This document shows, piece after piece, positions 32,362 through 41,051 of a DNA stretch of 43,341 nucleotides (position 1 is its first letter; each line of letters opens with the position of its first letter). The stretch covers positions 1 to 43,341 of the forward strand of contig JAJDTX010000006.1 in assembly GCA_022826925.1 (NCBI GenBank), written 5' to 3'. The notes beneath the pieces were generated by a model that was given only the letters and a program-made list of their open reading frames with translations, was not told the DNA's origin and searched no databases. The position numbers were made by a program, and so were the translations under genes. The stretch comes from Bryobacterales bacterium. Its GTDB lineage: Bacteria; Acidobacteriota; Terriglobia; Bryobacterales; UBA6623.

Positions 32362-34248
32362 ATGCAACCCCCCCACATTCCCCGGTCTCGCAGCGTGCCC
32401 TGCTTGCGCTCGCCAATAGGCTGGCTGGCCGTCGCCTCTCTCCTGTTGGTCGGCTGGCCGGCTCAAGGTGCCGCGGACGAGCAGGCCGTCGAGCGATACA
32501 TGGGCCATGTCGAATTCTTGGCATCCCCTGAGATGCGGGGCCGCGGAGCGGGCATGCCCGAGTTGGACGAGGCTGCGGACTACATCGCTCAAGCTCTCAA
32601 GGCGCAAGGGGTGGTGCCGGCTGGCGAGGACGGCACATACCTGCAGCCGTTCGAAGTCACCACCGGTGCCAGCTTGGGCGAAGACAACAGCCTGCGAGTG
32701 GAGCGCAAGCGGGGTGCCAGCGAACTCGAACTGAAGCAGGACTTCATCCCGATCAACTTCTCGGGCAGTGGCAGCGTCGAGGGCGAGGTCGTGTTCGTAG
32801 GATATGGCGCCACGGCCGAGGAGTTTGACTACGACGACTACTTCCATCTCGACGTCAAGGACAAGATCGTCTTGGTGATGCGCTACGAGCCTCGCTTCTT
32901 CAGCGAAGAGGACTCGTCCGAGCAGGCCGACCGCGAGTCCGGGAGCAGTCGCCGAATGACGCGGCACTCTCACTTGATCGCCAAGGCGATTCAAGCTCGC
33001 AAGCGCGGAGCCAAGGCGGTGCTGCTGGTCAACTCCCGCACCCGGGGTAGCCGCCGCGATCGCTTGATCCGCTTCGGCAGCGTGTCCGGGCCCACCGACG
33101 CGGGCATTCCCATGGTGCAGATCCGCACCACAGTCGCGGAGCAGTGGCTGCGTGGTTCCGGCCGCTCGTTGCGCCTGTTGGAGAGGGACATCGAAGAGTC
33201 TGAGAAGCCCCAATCATTCCCACTTGCCTCCTCCCTGCGCGTGAGCCTGTCGGTCGATGTCGAGCACCAGCGCGCGACGGTCAGCAACGTGGCCGGCTAC
33301 CTGCCCGGCAAGTCGGAGGAGTACCTGGTCGTCGGGGCGCACTATGACCACCTGGGGATGGGCGGCGAGGGCTCCTTGGCCCCGAATCGCCGCGCGGCCC
33401 ATCTCGGTGCCGATGACAACGCTTCGGGCGTGGCCGCGATCCTGGAGCTGGCTCGCAGCTACGCCCAGGGCGACGAGCTGGAGCGCGGGATCTTGTTCCT
33501 CGCCTTTGCGGGCGAGGAGATCGGCCTGCTGGGCTCCAGGCATTGGGTTGAGAACCCCACCCTGCCCTTGGAGAACGCGGTGGCGATGTTCAACTTCGAC
33601 ATGGTCGGCCGGATCGAGAAGCGCAAGCTCTACGTGGGCGGCGTCGGCACTGCCGAGCCGCTCGAGGCCCTGGTGCAGGCAGCTGCGAGCGAGCACGAAC
33701 TGAAGGTGGACAAGTCTAGGAGCGGGTCCAGCTCCAGCGACCACACCTCGTTCGCGACCAAGCAGATCCCGGTCCTGTTCTTTTTCTCAGGGCTGCACGC
33801 TGACTACCACAAGCCGAGCGACACCGCCGACAAGATCGACGGCGCCACGACCGTCGAGATGCTCGCCATGGCGCGCCAGATCATTGACGGCATCGCGGAG
33901 CGCCCCGAGCGGCTCGCCTTCGTGAAGGCCGCGCCTGACTCCAGTCACGGCCCGGGCGCGGGGGACGGGGAGCAGCGCGGCTACGGACCGTGGTTCGGCT
34001 CGATCCCGGACTTCGGCGAGGTTCCCAATGGCGTGAAGTTCGCGGACGTTCGAGCAGGTTCCCCGGCTGGCAAGGCCGGCCTGCAGGGTGGCGACATCCT
34101 CACGCATTGGAACGATGCCGCGATCACGAATCTGTATGACTTCACATACGCCTTGCGCGACTCCAAGGTCGGCGACGTCGTCACGGTGCGCGTTTTGCGC
34201 GGCGAGCAGGAGGTCACGGCCAAGGTGACCTTGGCTCCCCGACCGTAA
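32362..34248 (+). CDS. exported M28-family metallopeptidase with PA and PDZ domains
   Basis: The protein has about 628 residues from ATG 32362, with a signal peptide (IGWLAVASLLLVGWPAQGA). A PA-like insert (VFVGYGATAEEFDYDDY to IPMVQI) precedes the M28 catalytic domain. Zinc ligands and base are visible in GAHYDHLG, GADDNASG, FAGEEIGLLGS, FNFDMVGR and DYHKPSD. A C-terminal PDZ domain (FADVRAGSPAGKAGLQGGDILTHWND) follows. It would be a periplasmic or surface aminopeptidase. Other in-frame starts exist at ATG 32314 and ATG 32248; a TATACAAT box overlaps the latter, so it may be promoter rather than start. This fusion layout is common in Acidobacteriota and gammaproteobacteria. Divergent from the adaptor gene; it precedes wzm by 32 bases. 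Confidence 0.9.
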   Translation: MQPPHIPRSRSVPCLRSPIGWLAVASLLLVGWPAQGAADEQAVERYMGHVEFLASPEMRGRGAGMPELDEAADYIAQALKAQGVVPAGEDGTYLQPFEVTTGASLGEDNSLRVERKRGASELELKQDFIPINFSGSGSVEGEVVFVGYGATAEEFDYDDYFHLDVKDKIVLVMRYEPRFFSEEDSSEQADRESGSSRRMTRHSHLIAKAIQARKRGAKAVLLVNSRTRGSRRDRLIRFGSVSGPTDAGIPMVQIRTTVAEQWLRGSGRSLRLLERDIEESEKPQSFPLASSLRVSLSVDVEHQRATVSNVAGYLPGKSEEYLVVGAHYDHLGMGGEGSLAPNRRAAHLGADDNASGVAAILELARSYAQGDELERGILFLAFAGEEIGLLGSRHWVENPTLPLENAVAMFNFDMVGRIEKRKLYVGGVGTAEPLEALVQAAASEHELKVDKSRSGSSSSDHTSFATKQIPVLFFFSGLHADYHKPSDTADKIDGATTVEMLAMARQIIDGIAERPERLAFVKAAPDSSHGPGAGDGEQRGYGPWFGSIPDFGEVPNGVKFADVRAGSPAGKAGLQGGDILTHWNDAAITNLYDFTYALRDSKVGDVVTVRVLRGEQEVTAKVTLAPRP

Positions 34249-34280
34249 CCCGGCTGCGAGCGGTCCGAACCGGCGGCGCG

Positions 34281-35063
34281 ATGCGATCCTTCGGCGTTAC
34301 CGCCAGCCTGCTGTACCAGCTGACGCGACGCGATTTCCGGCAGCGCTATGTCGGATCAGTGCTCGGCTGGCTGTGGGGCGTGATCCACCCTCTGGTCCTG
34401 CTGGCCATCTACTGGTTCTTGTTTCGGCACGCCTTCGGCGCGCGCCTGCCCGCGGAAGAGGCGACCGACAACTATCCGCTGTTCTTGATGGCAGGGATGC
34501 TGCCGTGGTTGTTCTTCTCGGAGACTCTGGCGCGCTCGGCTCCGGCTGTCGTCGAACACTCGGCCTTGGTGAAGAGGAGCGTTTTCCCTTCCGAAGCCGT
34601 GCCGGTGAGCATCCTCGCCTCGACCCTCGCAACGCATTTGCTGTCCGTGTTGGCGCTGCTGGTCGCGGCCGCGGTTTGGGGGCACCCCCCGGGCGCATCG
34701 GTAGCGCTGCTGGCGCTATGGCTGTTCCCGATGGCGCTGTTCAGCCTGGGCCTGGCTTGGTGCGCAGCCGCTCTGCAGGTTTATGTCAAGGACACCTCGC
34801 AGGTACTCTCGGTGGTGCTGATGGCTTGGTTCTGGACCACTCCCGTGTTCTTGCCCGAGGCCTTCTACCGGGGGCGCGTGGACTTCGTACTCGAGTGGAA
34901 TCCAATGCGCTACGTCGTGCTGGGATACCGCAGCGCGATCCTAGGTGGAAGCGGCCCCAGCCCCAGCGAGACTGCCTTTCTCATCGGCGCGGCCTGTGCG
35001 GTCTTCGTTCTCGGAGCGCTGTTCTTCCGGCGTGCCAAGAGAGGGTTTCCGGACGTCATTTAG
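34281..35063 (+). CDS. wzm: ABC-2 polysaccharide/teichoic-type exporter permease (Wzm-like)
   Basis: The 260-residue inner-membrane protein has about six transmembrane helices and ABC-2 permease features: LTRRDFRQRYVGSVLGWLWGVIHPL near the N-terminus, FLFRHAFG, LFLMAGMLPWLFFSETL, VKRSVFPSEAVP, and VYVKDTSQVLSVVLMAWFWTTPVFLPE. With the Wzt-like ATPase downstream it would export lipid-linked polysaccharide (O-antigen or capsule). The start is ATG 34281. A 188-base gap before wzt holds a hairpin and possible internal promoter sequence. No Wzx/Wzy alternatives are present. Confidence 0.92.
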   Translation: MRSFGVTASLLYQLTRRDFRQRYVGSVLGWLWGVIHPLVLLAIYWFLFRHAFGARLPAEEATDNYPLFLMAGMLPWLFFSETLARSAPAVVEHSALVKRSVFPSEAVPVSILASTLATHLLSVLALLVAAAVWGHPPGASVALLALWLFPMALFSLGLAWCAAALQVYVKDTSQVLSVVLMAWFWTTPVFLPEAFYRGRVDFVLEWNPMRYVVLGYRSAILGGSGPSPSETAFLIGAACAVFVLGALFFRRAKRGFPDVI

Positions 35064-35227
35064 CCCTGGTGCCGTGCAGCCGGCGCTGATGCAAGACCGC
35101 CGTCCTCGCGGCCGATTCCGGCCGCGCAGATGACGAGTATGGCTCTCGGGAGCACTTCCGGGAGTCGAGTAACTGACGGCTGCGGGCGACCATCGGAAAG
35201 GGCCGGCGCGGGGTCTAAGATAGGATT

Positions 35228-35243
35228 CGCCCCGCGTGGGGCG
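35228..35243 (+). promoter_or_regulatory. hairpin just before the wzt start codon
   Basis: CGCCCC (35228-35233) pairs with GGGGCG (35238-35243) around GCGT, ending 8 bases before the TTG start at 35252. The only G-rich Shine-Dalgarno candidate lies inside the right arm, so the stem may hide it. Chance pairing in GC-rich DNA remains possible. Confidence 0.35.
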
Positions 35244-35251
35244 GTCCATCC

Positions 35252-36550
35252 TTGGCAACGGTCGTATTCAGTTCCGTCTCGAAGAGCTATGCAGCCTATA
35301 CCCGCCCGGCGGATCGCCTGCGGGAGCTGGTTCTGCCGGGCCGCTCCAGGTTTCGCGGCGAATTCTGGGCGCTGCGGGATGTCTCGTTCGAGGCCTCGAC
35401 CGGCGAAACGCTGTGCCTGATCGGCGCGAATGGCTCCGGCAAGAGCACCTCCCTCCAGCTGGCCGCGGGCATCTTGCGGCCCACGACCGGGTCTGTCCAG
35501 GTCGAAGGGCGGGTCGCTGCCTTGCTGGAACTCGGCGCCGGATTCCACCCGGAGTTCACCGGACGGGAGAACGCCAGGCTGAGCGCGGCCTTGTTTGGCC
35601 TGTCGGGGCGGGAATTCCGCCAGAAGTCCCCGCAGATTGAGGAGTTCGCTGAAATCGGCGACTTCATCGACAAGCCGGTCAAGACCTATTCCAGCGGGAT
35701 GCTGGTACGGCTCGCGTTCGCGGTAGCGATCCATGTCGAGCCCGAAGTGCTGCTGGTGGACGAGGCGCTGGCGGTCGGTGACTACTACTTCCGCCAGCGC
35801 TGCATGCGCAAGGTCCACGAGCTGCGGAGCAAGCAGGTGACGATCCTGTTCGTCTCTCACGCCATGGCGGACGTGCAATCGTTGGGCACGCGGGTGCTCT
35901 GGCTCGACCGGGGCCGGATAGCCGAGCAAGGCGAGCCTAGCGCAGTGGTCCGCAAATACCTGGCCGACATGACCGCGCGAGATCGGCAGGCCGGCGGCAG
36001 GCCGGTGGTCCGGCAGGACGATCCGGAGCCGGTCGAACCGAGCGCCCCCGGACTGCGGGCCGCGGATGCCATTCCGAATGTCGACGGCCGCTTCGGAACC
36101 GGCCGCGCGGAAGTGACGTCGATCGCCGTCCTTGACAGCCAAGGCCAACGCCTGCGGGAGTTGATTCCCCGCGAGCGGACCACCGTGCGCGTCACCGTGC
36201 GCGCCCGTGAGCGGATCGCCGCCCCCAACGTGGGCTTCATGATGCGCAACCACTTGGGAATTGACTTCGCGGGCACGAACACCGCCCGCGAGGGCGTCGT
36301 GCTGGATCCGCTGGAGCCGGGCCGCACGTTCGCGGTCGACTTTCACATCGACCTGCCCGAGCTCTACCCCGGCTCGTTCGCGTTCGCTCCGGCGATCGCG
36401 GACGGGGATCTCGCCGACTACGAGATCTGCGACTGGATCGACAATGCCCTGACAGTGCCGATGGCCCGCGGCGTGGGCGAGATCTACGGCTACATCCACC
36501 TGCCCTGCCGGGTCGAGGTGCGCGGCGGCGCCCAGGGGAACGGCGGATGA
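35252..36550 (+). CDS. wzt: ABC polysaccharide exporter ATPase with C-terminal cargo-binding domain (Wzt-like)
   Basis: The 432-residue protein combines an ATPase domain (1-245) with a C-terminal domain (about 275-425). The ATPase has Walker A GANGSGKST, Q-loop area LLELGAGFHPEFTGREN, signature YSSGM, Walker B VLLVDEALAVGD and switch His in FVSHAM. The C-terminal domain, with strands such as TTVRVTVRAR and FMMRNHLGIDFAGTNT, is typical of Wzt proteins that recognise the terminal modification of the O-chain. It pairs with the wzm permease. The start is TTG 35252, since the family N-terminus VVFSSVSKSY follows at once. ATGA overlap with the next glycosyltransferase gene indicates coupling. Confidence 0.92.
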   Translation: MATVVFSSVSKSYAAYTRPADRLRELVLPGRSRFRGEFWALRDVSFEASTGETLCLIGANGSGKSTSLQLAAGILRPTTGSVQVEGRVAALLELGAGFHPEFTGRENARLSAALFGLSGREFRQKSPQIEEFAEIGDFIDKPVKTYSSGMLVRLAFAVAIHVEPEVLLVDEALAVGDYYFRQRCMRKVHELRSKQVTILFVSHAMADVQSLGTRVLWLDRGRIAEQGEPSAVVRKYLADMTARDRQAGGRPVVRQDDPEPVEPSAPGLRAADAIPNVDGRFGTGRAEVTSIAVLDSQGQRLRELIPRERTTVRVTVRARERIAAPNVGFMMRNHLGIDFAGTNTAREGVVLDPLEPGRTFAVDFHIDLPELYPGSFAFAPAIADGDLADYEICDWIDNALTVPMARGVGEIYGYIHLPCRVEVRGGAQGNGG

Positions 36551-38916
36551 CTCGAGCCTGGGCCGGCCTTGCAACCGTTGTGACCGCGGTGTTCCTCGTG
36601 GCGCTCGCCCCGCCGCTGCTGGCCCTGCTGGCCTTGGTGCTGCTTGGCGCCGATGTCGTGGCGATCATGTCGGGCAGGCGAAGCGCGGATCATGACACCG
36701 GAGTCTCCAGGCGCGCTGTCAGCGTCGTCATCCCGACCTGGAACGGTCGCGATCACCTAGCGCGCAACCTGCCGCACTTGCTCACTGCCTTGGCGGACGT
36801 CGCTGAACACGAAGTCCTGATCATGGAGAACGCCTCCGAGGATGGGACCACGGAGTATCTCGCGAAGCACTTCCCCGGCGTGCGCGTGGTCGAGATGGGC
36901 TCGAATCTTGGCTTCGGGCGGGCTTGCAACATCGGCTGCAGCCTCGCCCGCTTCGACATCGTGCTCATGCTCAACAACGACATGCGCGTGGAGCCCGGGT
37001 TCTTGCAGCCATTGCTGGACGGCTTTCGCGATCCGCGCGTGTTTTCGGTCACGGGCCAGATTTACTTCGAATCGGCCGCCAAGCCCCGCGAGGAGACCGG
37101 CTTGACGATGGGGCGCTGGCATCGGGGCCGCATCCACCTGCAGCACATGGCAGACCCCGAGGTGGACGAACTGTTCCCGACCTTCTACACGGGGGGCGGC
37201 TCGACTGCGTACGACCGGCAGAAGCTTCTAGATCTCGGCGGATTCGACGAGTTGCTGGCCCCGTTCTACATGGAAGACGTGGACTTGGCCTACATGGCGT
37301 GGAAACGGGGCTGGATCAACTTCTACGCGCCGGCCAGCGTGCTGCACCACGAGCACCGGGGCACAATCGGGAGGCACTTCTCGGCAGAGCACATCCAGCA
37401 TGCGCTGCAAAAGAACCGCCTGTTGTTCGTGTGGAAGAACATGCACGAGTGGGGCCGCCTCGCGGGCCATTTCGGCTGGCTGTACGGAGACATGTGGCTG
37501 TCGCTGCTGGCCGGCAAGAGCGCGGACCGGGCCAGCGCGGCGGCGTTCTTGGGGGCATTGCGCCAGGGACTGCGCGCGGCGGGTCACCGGGCGAATGCGC
37601 GCAGGCTGGCTGAGATCTCCGACTCTGAAGCGCTGCTGCGGCCCTTGGGCGGGTTCTTCCGAGACCGCTTCCAGCGGCTGGAAAGCAAGCCGACCGAAGA
37701 CCTCGACGTGCTGTTCGTGTCCCCGTATCCGATCGATCCGCCGCTGCACGGCGGCGCTGTCTTCATGAAGCAGACGGTTGAAGGACTGGCCGCGGGTTGC
37801 CGCTTGCACCTGCTCTGCCTGCTGGAACGCGAAGCCGACTTCGCGGCCCACCGTGAGCTGGCGAGCAAGTGCGCGAGCGCGGAGTTCGTGCTGCACGACC
37901 CGCGCCGCCGCCGGGGTGCCCCGCTGCTGTGGCCGCACTCGGCCCAGTCCTTCTGGGATCCCGACCTGCTTTGGAAGATCCAGCGCACGATCTTGCTCCG
38001 CCGCATTGATATCGTCCAGCTCGAATACGCCCAGCTCGCATCCTACGGCGCGCGGTTCCGGCAACTGGTTTCGTGCCTGTTCGAGCATGACCTGCACTTT
38101 CAGGCCATCCAGCGGGGGATGCTGGCCGCCGGCCTGCCGGGCCTGCCCCGCAGGACGTACGAATACCTGCGAGCCCTCCGCTTCGAGCTGACTCGGCTGC
38201 GCCACTTTGACGTGGTCCAGGTCTGCAGCGCCGCGCAGCGCCACGCCTTGCGCGCGTTGCTCGGGGACGAGCCGCCCGTCAAGGACAAGCTGCGCACGGC
38301 GATAGACGTCTCCGCGTACCCGCTTCGCGTCGAGGGGCGGGAGGAGGGCACCGTGCTGTTCGTGGGCAACTTCCGGCACCCGCCAAACTTGGAAGCGCTC
38401 ACGCACTTCCGCAAGCACATCGCTCCCTTGGTGCGAGACAGGGTGCAGGGCTCCCGCTTCGTGGTTGCGGGTTCCGATGCGCCGGACTGGCTCGCTTCGG
38501 TGCTGGAGGCCGACGGCATGGAGTTCCTCGGCCCGGTGGGCGACATTCGCGACGTGCTGGGACGCTACGCGGTTTTTGCTGCGCCGATACTGAGCGGCTC
38601 CGGCGTGCGCGTCAAGCTGCTGGAGGCATTCGCGAGCGGCATTCCCGTCGTTGCCACGAGCCTGGCCGCCGAGGGGCTGTGCAAGCCCGGTGCCGCCGAA
38701 GCCTGGATCGAAGACGAGGACGAGGCGTTTGCCGAGGCCATCGTCGCACTGTTGTCGAGCCCCGCGCAGGGTCATGCCTTGGCCACTACCGCTCGCGCTT
38801 CGGTGGAGCGGAATTGGGACCGCGCGGCAGCGGTCTCACGCCTGCTGGCTCAGTACAGGGCCGTCCACACGACCAAGCTCCTGACACGGCCGGCCTATCC
38901 GCTGCCGCTGGCCTGA
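36547..38916 (+). CDS. bifunctional glycosyltransferase (GT2 fused to GT4-like domain)
   Basis: The 789-residue protein begins with a hydrophobic N-terminus (about 5-40). Next is a GT2 domain (55-300) with VSVVIPTWNGRDHLARNLP, ENASEDGTTEYL, LNNDMRVEPG (DxD-like), GGGSTAYDR and FYMEDVDLAYMAWKRGW. A second domain (about 385-775) is GT-B/GT4-like with LFVSPYPIDPPLHGGAVF at its start and VLFVGNFRHPPNLEAL, FAAPILSGSGVRVKLLEAFASGIPVVATSLAAEGL in its C-terminal half. It would add two or more sugars to an exported polysaccharide, consistent with the overlapping wzt gene. It starts at ATG 36547 by ATGA overlap. The GT2 part resembles rhamnosyltransferase-type enzymes; sugar specificity is unknown. Confidence 0.92.
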   Translation: MTRAWAGLATVVTAVFLVALAPPLLALLALVLLGADVVAIMSGRRSADHDTGVSRRAVSVVIPTWNGRDHLARNLPHLLTALADVAEHEVLIMENASEDGTTEYLAKHFPGVRVVEMGSNLGFGRACNIGCSLARFDIVLMLNNDMRVEPGFLQPLLDGFRDPRVFSVTGQIYFESAAKPREETGLTMGRWHRGRIHLQHMADPEVDELFPTFYTGGGSTAYDRQKLLDLGGFDELLAPFYMEDVDLAYMAWKRGWINFYAPASVLHHEHRGTIGRHFSAEHIQHALQKNRLLFVWKNMHEWGRLAGHFGWLYGDMWLSLLAGKSADRASAAAFLGALRQGLRAAGHRANARRLAEISDSEALLRPLGGFFRDRFQRLESKPTEDLDVLFVSPYPIDPPLHGGAVFMKQTVEGLAAGCRLHLLCLLEREADFAAHRELASKCASAEFVLHDPRRRRGAPLLWPHSAQSFWDPDLLWKIQRTILLRRIDIVQLEYAQLASYGARFRQLVSCLFEHDLHFQAIQRGMLAAGLPGLPRRTYEYLRALRFELTRLRHFDVVQVCSAAQRHALRALLGDEPPVKDKLRTAIDVSAYPLRVEGREEGTVLFVGNFRHPPNLEALTHFRKHIAPLVRDRVQGSRFVVAGSDAPDWLASVLEADGMEFLGPVGDIRDVLGRYAVFAAPILSGSGVRVKLLEAFASGIPVVATSLAAEGLCKPGAAEAWIEDEDEAFAEAIVALLSSPAQGHALATTARASVERNWDRAAAVSRLLAQYRAVHTTKLLTRPAYPLPLA

Positions 38917-38985
38917 TTCGGTCTGGGGGTTGCGCCCCGCGCTGCAGAGTTGCCAGCATAGATTCCGCGCCGCCGGCGCGCTACG

Positions 38986-39330
38986 ATGCCTCCAGCCCCC
39001 GATCACAGCTATTGCGTCGCGCTTTGCACGTGCCCGCCCGAAAAGGCCGAGGAGATTGCCGGCGAGCTCGTCCGTCGTCGGGTCTGCGCCTGCGTGAACG
39101 TCGTTCCCGGCTTGACCTCGGTCTACGAGTGGAAGGGCGAGATCGAGCGGGATCCCGAGTCGCTGCTGGTCATCAAGACGCGGTCCGACCGCTTCGGCGA
39201 GCTGGAAGCAGCGGTGGCGGCCGTGCATCCCTACGAGGTGTTCGAACTGATTGCCCTGCCAGTCGGGCAAGGCAATGGGGCCTATCTCCGCTGGATCGAC
39301 AGCGTGCTGGACACCAGCTCGGCGGGCTGA
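38986..39330 (+). CDS. cutA: divalent-cation tolerance protein CutA
   Basis: This small 114-residue trimer-forming protein, of the PII-like ferredoxin fold, is linked to metal tolerance. Conserved elements are VALCTCPP, AEEIAGELVRRRVCACVNVVPGLTSVYEWKGEIERD, LLVIKTRSDRF, VAAVHPYEVFELIALPV and GNGAYLRWID; full family length. The start is ATG 38986. A GC-rich hairpin (CGCGCC/GGCGCG, 38966-38980) lies 5 bases before it and no Shine-Dalgarno is visible. It stands alone between the polysaccharide cluster and the toxin-antitoxin duplication. Confidence 0.95.
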   Translation: MPPAPDHSYCVALCTCPPEKAEEIAGELVRRRVCACVNVVPGLTSVYEWKGEIERDPESLLVIKTRSDRFGELEAAVAAVHPYEVFELIALPVGQGNGAYLRWIDSVLDTSSAG

Positions 39331-39427
39331 TCGATTGGCACTCTCAGCCGAATCTCTCCCGATCTGAGTGGCGCGCCGCCTCGGGCACTGCAACGAGCCG
39401 GGTGCAACCACGTCGCACGGCCCGTAG

Positions 39428-39766
39428 TCAGATACTGGATCTCTCCTGCATCTCCCAGTCCTCGTTTTCGTCGAAGCCTTCCGTGTCGGGGATGCCTTGA
39501 CGAGCCGAGCCTGACTTTCTGTACGCCTCACGACGGTGGAGCACTCGTACGATTTGGATTTTGTCGTCTTCGATACGGTACCTCACACGCCAATCGCCCA
39601 CCCTGAGTCTGTAATGAGGCACCGCGAACCCCTTCAATTGCACGATATTTCCCTGCCCTGCGATGGCAATTCGCTGTACCGCACGCCGGACGCGATCAGC
39701 CTCTTGTTTCGGGAGTTTCTTGATGTCGGATCGCGCTTGTCTAGTCCAGTCGATGCTCCTAGCCAT
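39428..39766 (-). CDS. RelE/ParE-type toxin, copy 1
   Basis: The 112-residue toxin has the RelE-fold pattern SIDWTRQARSDIKKLPKQ, RRAVQRIA, the core VPHYRLRVGDWRVRYRIED and IVRVLHRREAYRK with the basic residues expected in an mRNA-interfering RelE. It is encoded 7 bases after its antitoxin. It is paralogous to the toxin at 40361-40714, with the same start context (ARSIDWTR) and C-terminal GFDE-DWEM ending; it lacks a short insertion present in the other. The extended acidic C-terminal tail is not typical of short RelE proteins. The start is ATG 39766. Antitoxin first, toxin second. Confidence 0.9.
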   Translation of the reverse strand: MARSIDWTRQARSDIKKLPKQEADRVRRAVQRIAIAGQGNIVQLKGFAVPHYRLRVGDWRVRYRIEDDKIQIVRVLHRREAYRKSGSARQGIPDTEGFDENEDWEMQERSSI

Positions 39767-39773
39767 GGAGGGG

Positions 39774-40025
39774 TCACTCTAGGCCGAGTTCTCGCACAAC
39801 CTCCTCATGAGGGATTCCCTTGCCACCGTTTTGTCTGAGCCATTCTTCGGCCTCGGCGACCAATCGCTCTTCCTCCTCGGACACTGGCTCCTCGGATACC
39901 GGCGCATTGCGGTGCGCAGCATCAAATGGCGTGGGGTAAGAAGCCAAGAACTCCTTCACACCCGCAACGTGCTTGTCGGGCAAGCGATCAATCTCGTCGT
40001 GAACTTCCTTGCGAATATCAGTCAT
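39774..40025 (-). CDS. RelB-like antitoxin, copy 1
   Basis: The 83-residue acidic protein has an N-terminal segment KEVHDEIDRLPDKHVAGVKEFLASYPTPFD and a C-terminal toxin-wrapping stretch EERLVAEAEEWLRQNGGKG-IPHEEVVRELGLE. The last part resembles the C-termini of RelB/prevent-host-death-type partners. It has no obvious helix-turn-helix; DNA binding may be by the N-terminus. It starts at ATG 40025, and the paralogue at 40722-40973 has the same length and start. It shares a transcript with the toxin 7 bases downstream. Confidence 0.85.
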   Translation of the reverse strand: MTDIRKEVHDEIDRLPDKHVAGVKEFLASYPTPFDAAHRNAPVSEEPVSEEEERLVAEAEEWLRQNGGKGIPHEEVVRELGLE

Positions 40026-40360
40026 CTCTCTTTCTCAACATGTCCTTTGGCTGTAACTCCTTGTTCGATGTTCGCCCCAGCACGGGTCCAAACTTGGCCG
40101 GTTGTCGCATCGAGCCGCTCTGCAGCCCAGACAGTTGCAGCATAGCAGCGAACCGTTCAGAACCGCTTTTCGCATAATCCCTCTGGTTCAGGCTAATCAG
40201 TAGCGCTCGACGACTGGCATGCACCCCCCTGAGTTCCAGCGATAGTCGATAGCTGCCGAGGCCGTCCCGGCCGAACGACGCGACCAACCGATCATGGCGG
40301 GTCTGCCTCGGTGAAGCATGTGCGAACAAGTCGGACCCAACGCCATCGCGGGGCCTGTGC

Positions 40361-40714
40361 TCAGTTGCTGGACCCTTCCGACATCTCCCAGTCCGCGGTC
40401 TCGTCGAAGCCATCGTCCCCCGGGATGTCTTGACGAATCAAGGCGGACTTTCTGTATGCCTCGCGACGGTGGAGCACCCGGACAACCGAGATACCTAACT
40501 CGACCGTTCCTACGTCTTCGTAGCAAAACCGCACTCGCCAATCGCCGACTCTTAGCCTGTACTCTGGAGGATCGAATCCTCTCAGGCGCTCGACGTTTCC
40601 CTGCCCCGAGACGGCCAGTCGTTCTACCGCCCGTTCGATCCTATCCGAATCTTGCGTTGAGAGTCTTCTTAGGTCTGCTCGGGCTGATCTGGTCCAGTCA
40701 ATGCTCCGAGCCAC
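40361..40714 (-). CDS. RelE/ParE-type toxin, copy 2
   Basis: The 117-residue paralogue of the toxin at 39428-39766 contains ARSIDWTRSARADLRRL, EYRLRVGDWRVRF and VVRVLHRREAYRKS. A 5-residue longer loop (YEDVGTVELGIS region) replaces the shorter YRIEDDKIQ of copy 1. The start GTG 40714 is chosen by alignment to the ATG of copy 1 and gives the same 7-base gap to the antitoxin; a TTG at 40720 is an alternative. Residues important to the fold are present, so it may be functional. The two copies differ at many positions, so the duplication is not recent. Confidence 0.9.
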   Translation of the reverse strand: MARSIDWTRSARADLRRLSTQDSDRIERAVERLAVSGQGNVERLRGFDPPEYRLRVGDWRVRFCYEDVGTVELGISVVRVLHRREAYRKSALIRQDIPGDDGFDETADWEMSEGSSN

Positions 40715-40721
40715 GGCCAAC

Positions 40722-40973
40722 TCACTCTATGCGGAATTCTCGCTTGATCTCCTCGTGAGGGATCCCTCTGCCACCGTTCTGCCTGAGCCATTCCTTCGCT
40801 TCCGCCACCAACCGCGCTTCCTCCTCGGTTTCTGGCTCGTCAGATTCCGGGGCATTGCGAAGAGTGGCATCAAGGCGACTCGGGTAAGAAGCCAGAAACT
40901 CCTTGACCCCTGCGACTTGCTCATCGGGCAACCGATCAATCTCTTCATGAACATCCTTGCGCATATCCGTCAT
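40722..40973 (-). CDS. RelB-like antitoxin, copy 2
   Basis: The 83-residue paralogue of the antitoxin at 39774-40025 contains KDVHEEIDRLPDEQVAGVKEFLASYPSRLD and EAKEWLRQNGGRGIPHEEIKREFRIE. The start ATG 40973 is chosen to match copy 1; the open frame continues to 41051 with no similarity. Divergence between copies is concentrated in the middle and at the C-terminal end, where toxin specificity would be decided, so cross-neutralisation is doubtful. Upstream sequence is also related to that before copy 1. Confidence 0.85.
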   Translation of the reverse strand: MTDMRKDVHEEIDRLPDEQVAGVKEFLASYPSRLDATLRNAPESDEPETEEEARLVAEAKEWLRQNGGRGIPHEEIKREFRIE

Positions 40974-41051
40974 CTCTCCCTCCTCTTCTGCTTCGGTTGC
41001 AACGCAATGTTGGGTGTTGCCCCGGACAGCGGCCTGAGCCGATCGTAGCAT

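Noticed and set aside
38966..38980. Hairpin CGCGCC/GGCGCG before cutA as a regulator
   Set aside because: Short GC stem expected often by chance in such DNA; kept only as a remark in the cutA entry.
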